From: Pictodentalium vernedei
Taxonomy: Eukaryota > Mollusca > Scaphopoda > Dentaliida > Dentaliidae
Assembly (NCBI GenBank): GCA_031216915.1
Contig: CM062295.1
Location: 176,900,927 to 176,964,926 of the forward strand
DNA: 64,000 bases
Direction: 5' to 3'
Shown: positions 62,781-64,000 of the stretch, piece after piece
Position numbering within the stretch: the first letter of the stretch is position 1
How the letters are laid out: every line of letters starts with the position of its first letter
Translations under genes and position numbers: made by a program
The notes under the pieces: generated by a model
Database searches by the model: none
Told to the model about the DNA's origin: nothing
Seen by the model: the letters and a program-made list of their open reading frames with translations, nothing else

Positions 62781-64000
62781 CCGTAAAGCTACGGTCCCAC
62801 CAACGTGCCGTCAACCCTACGTCTGAAAATGGAAAAAAAAAACTTGTCAAAACGTTGAGAAACGGTAGGGGAGCGTCAGTTGTACTTCAACAAGCGAGAT
62901 GAGACGTGGAGATGATAATTGCGAGCGTAGGGTCAAAATTCCAAAATTTTCAAGAGTTTAAAATTACGCCCCAAACGTGGCGTTTGTACCCGGTGACCTT
63001 AAAAACTTGACAAAACGTAGTGAATGCGTAGCCTGTACTTTACATGCGTACGTTGTACTTTGTGAGCGTAGCCTGTACTTTTCAAACTTGACATAAACGT
63101 AGTGGATCAGTTATGACAAAAAATAATTTTCCCAACACCTACTCGGCGTTTCTGAAAGTAAACATCACGTTTCACAAAGTAAGCATGAAGTTTAATCTAC
63201 GCTTGTAAAGTAAGGGCTACGTTAAGTAAAAGTACAGGTGAAGTTTCATTCCAAAAACCTATTTTCTCCACGTTTCTCTACGCTTGGTCCACGTTTGTGA
63301 AATTTAAGTAAAGTACAGGTGGCGTTAGCATCACGTTTGTGAAAGCACCTGCCGCTAGGGCTACGCTTCTCTACGTTTGGTCTAAGTTTGATGCACGCTT
63401 CTGATTCGTTGAAAATTTAGGTCAAGTTTTCCTTTATATACCTCTGCCGTTTAGCTCACGCTTCAAAAAATGTAGACATCTCAAAAATATTTTTGGGTAT
63501 TCTGATGTATTCTCTTCAGCATCACATTCACAAATGAAATGTCATCGAGAGTTAGCGCAATATAAATACTCAGGGACCAAGCGCCACCAAACTTGGTGCA
63601 AACGTGAGGGAAAAAGAAAAAAAAATATTTTTTTTTGAAAAATAAACGTAGGATTGACGTAGTACGTACTTTAGAAACGTACCCCAAACGGGTTAAACGT
63701 CAGCTAAACGTACATTGTACTTTGCAAACGTCTTAAAACTTGGGTAAAACGTGGAAAACGTAGGGTAAACGTAAGATGAACGCCACAAACTTACACCTAA
63801 CGTACATCGTGTTTCAACCGAACGTGTGAAAACGTATGAAAAGTCTGAAGAAACGTAACACTTACTTTGCAAACTTCACCCTAACGTGACCCAAACTTCA
63901 TGAAACGCGCATGAAACGTACAATCTGGACGTTGAGAAACTTCAAGCGAACTTACATCTTACTTTTTAGACGTTGACATGCGTAGGCAAAACCTACATCT
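62781..64000. repeat. Degenerate AAACGT/ACGTTT repeat field
   Basis: Dozens of short variants of AAACGTA(G/C), GTACTTT(G/A)..AAAC and their reverse complements recur at irregular 12-25 bp spacing. 62810-63120 and 63640-64000 read mainly AAACGTA; 63160-63430 reads mainly TACGTTT/CTACGCTT. An AT-rich interruption is at 63440-63640. It continues past the window edge. No coding frame. Confidence 0.65.

Overview
The window is nuclear DNA of an animal, most likely a marine invertebrate; the species cannot be told from the sequence. It is packed with short interspersed repeats carrying tRNA-like or 5S-rRNA-like heads, palindromic miniature transposons and decayed transposon remnants. I found no convincing host protein-coding gene. 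Its centre, about 34 kb, is virus-like: two Polinton/Maverick (adintovirus-type) elements, one inserted inside the other.

Element 1 (older, heavily broken) runs from 27210 to 61386 but is split. Its body is 27210-43567, and its last 46 bp reappear at 61341-61386. Its target-site duplication is CACAGC (27204-27209) / CACGGC (61387-61392), one mismatch. Element 2 (younger, 17,767 bp) is 43568-61334, begins AGTAGG and ends CCTACT, and is flanked by a perfect 6-bp duplication CACGTA (43562-43567 and 61335-61340). It landed in the right terminal inverted repeat of element 1, 46 bp from the end.

Element 2, left to right: inverted repeat; conserved protein of 280 aa; basic core-like protein; genome-packaging ATPase (C-terminal half deleted); PX-like hydrophobic basic protein; a duplicated gene pair on the minus strand; BIR-UBA-RING inhibitor-of-apoptosis-like gene; protein-primed DNA polymerase B (six in-frame TGA); adenain-type protease; fibre-like repeat protein; small Cys/basic protein (minus); major capsid protein (minus); retroviral-type integrase (minus); zinc-ribbon/phospholipase-A2-like protein (minus); two-TM protein (minus); small Cys/His protein (minus); inverted repeat. 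Element 1 carries the same genes in decayed form. It lacks the two leftmost genes, keeps the complete ATPase and minor capsid (penton) region that element 2 lost, and carries an extra CARD-like ORF.

The gene set implies a virus-like life cycle: protein-primed replication (polymerase), integration (integrase, 6-bp duplication), particle assembly and maturation (major and minor capsid proteins, ATPase, protease, fibre), membrane penetration (phospholipase-like and PX-like proteins) and control of host cell death (IAP, CARD-like). Both copies are now defective. Many premature stops are TGA where the sister copy has CGA, the signature of methyl-CpG decay. Most unusual are the nested insertion with both duplications readable, the exchange of position and strand between two accessory genes, a catalytic Asp-to-Asn change in polymerase motif C shared by both copies, and a repeated hairpin at the convergent gene junctions.

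The host flanks (1-27203 and 61393-64000) hold at least six palindromic or terminal-repeat miniature transposon families, SINEs with two kinds of pol III head on a common body, a dead non-LTR retrotransposon fragment, and a degenerate AAACGT-type repeat field at the right edge.
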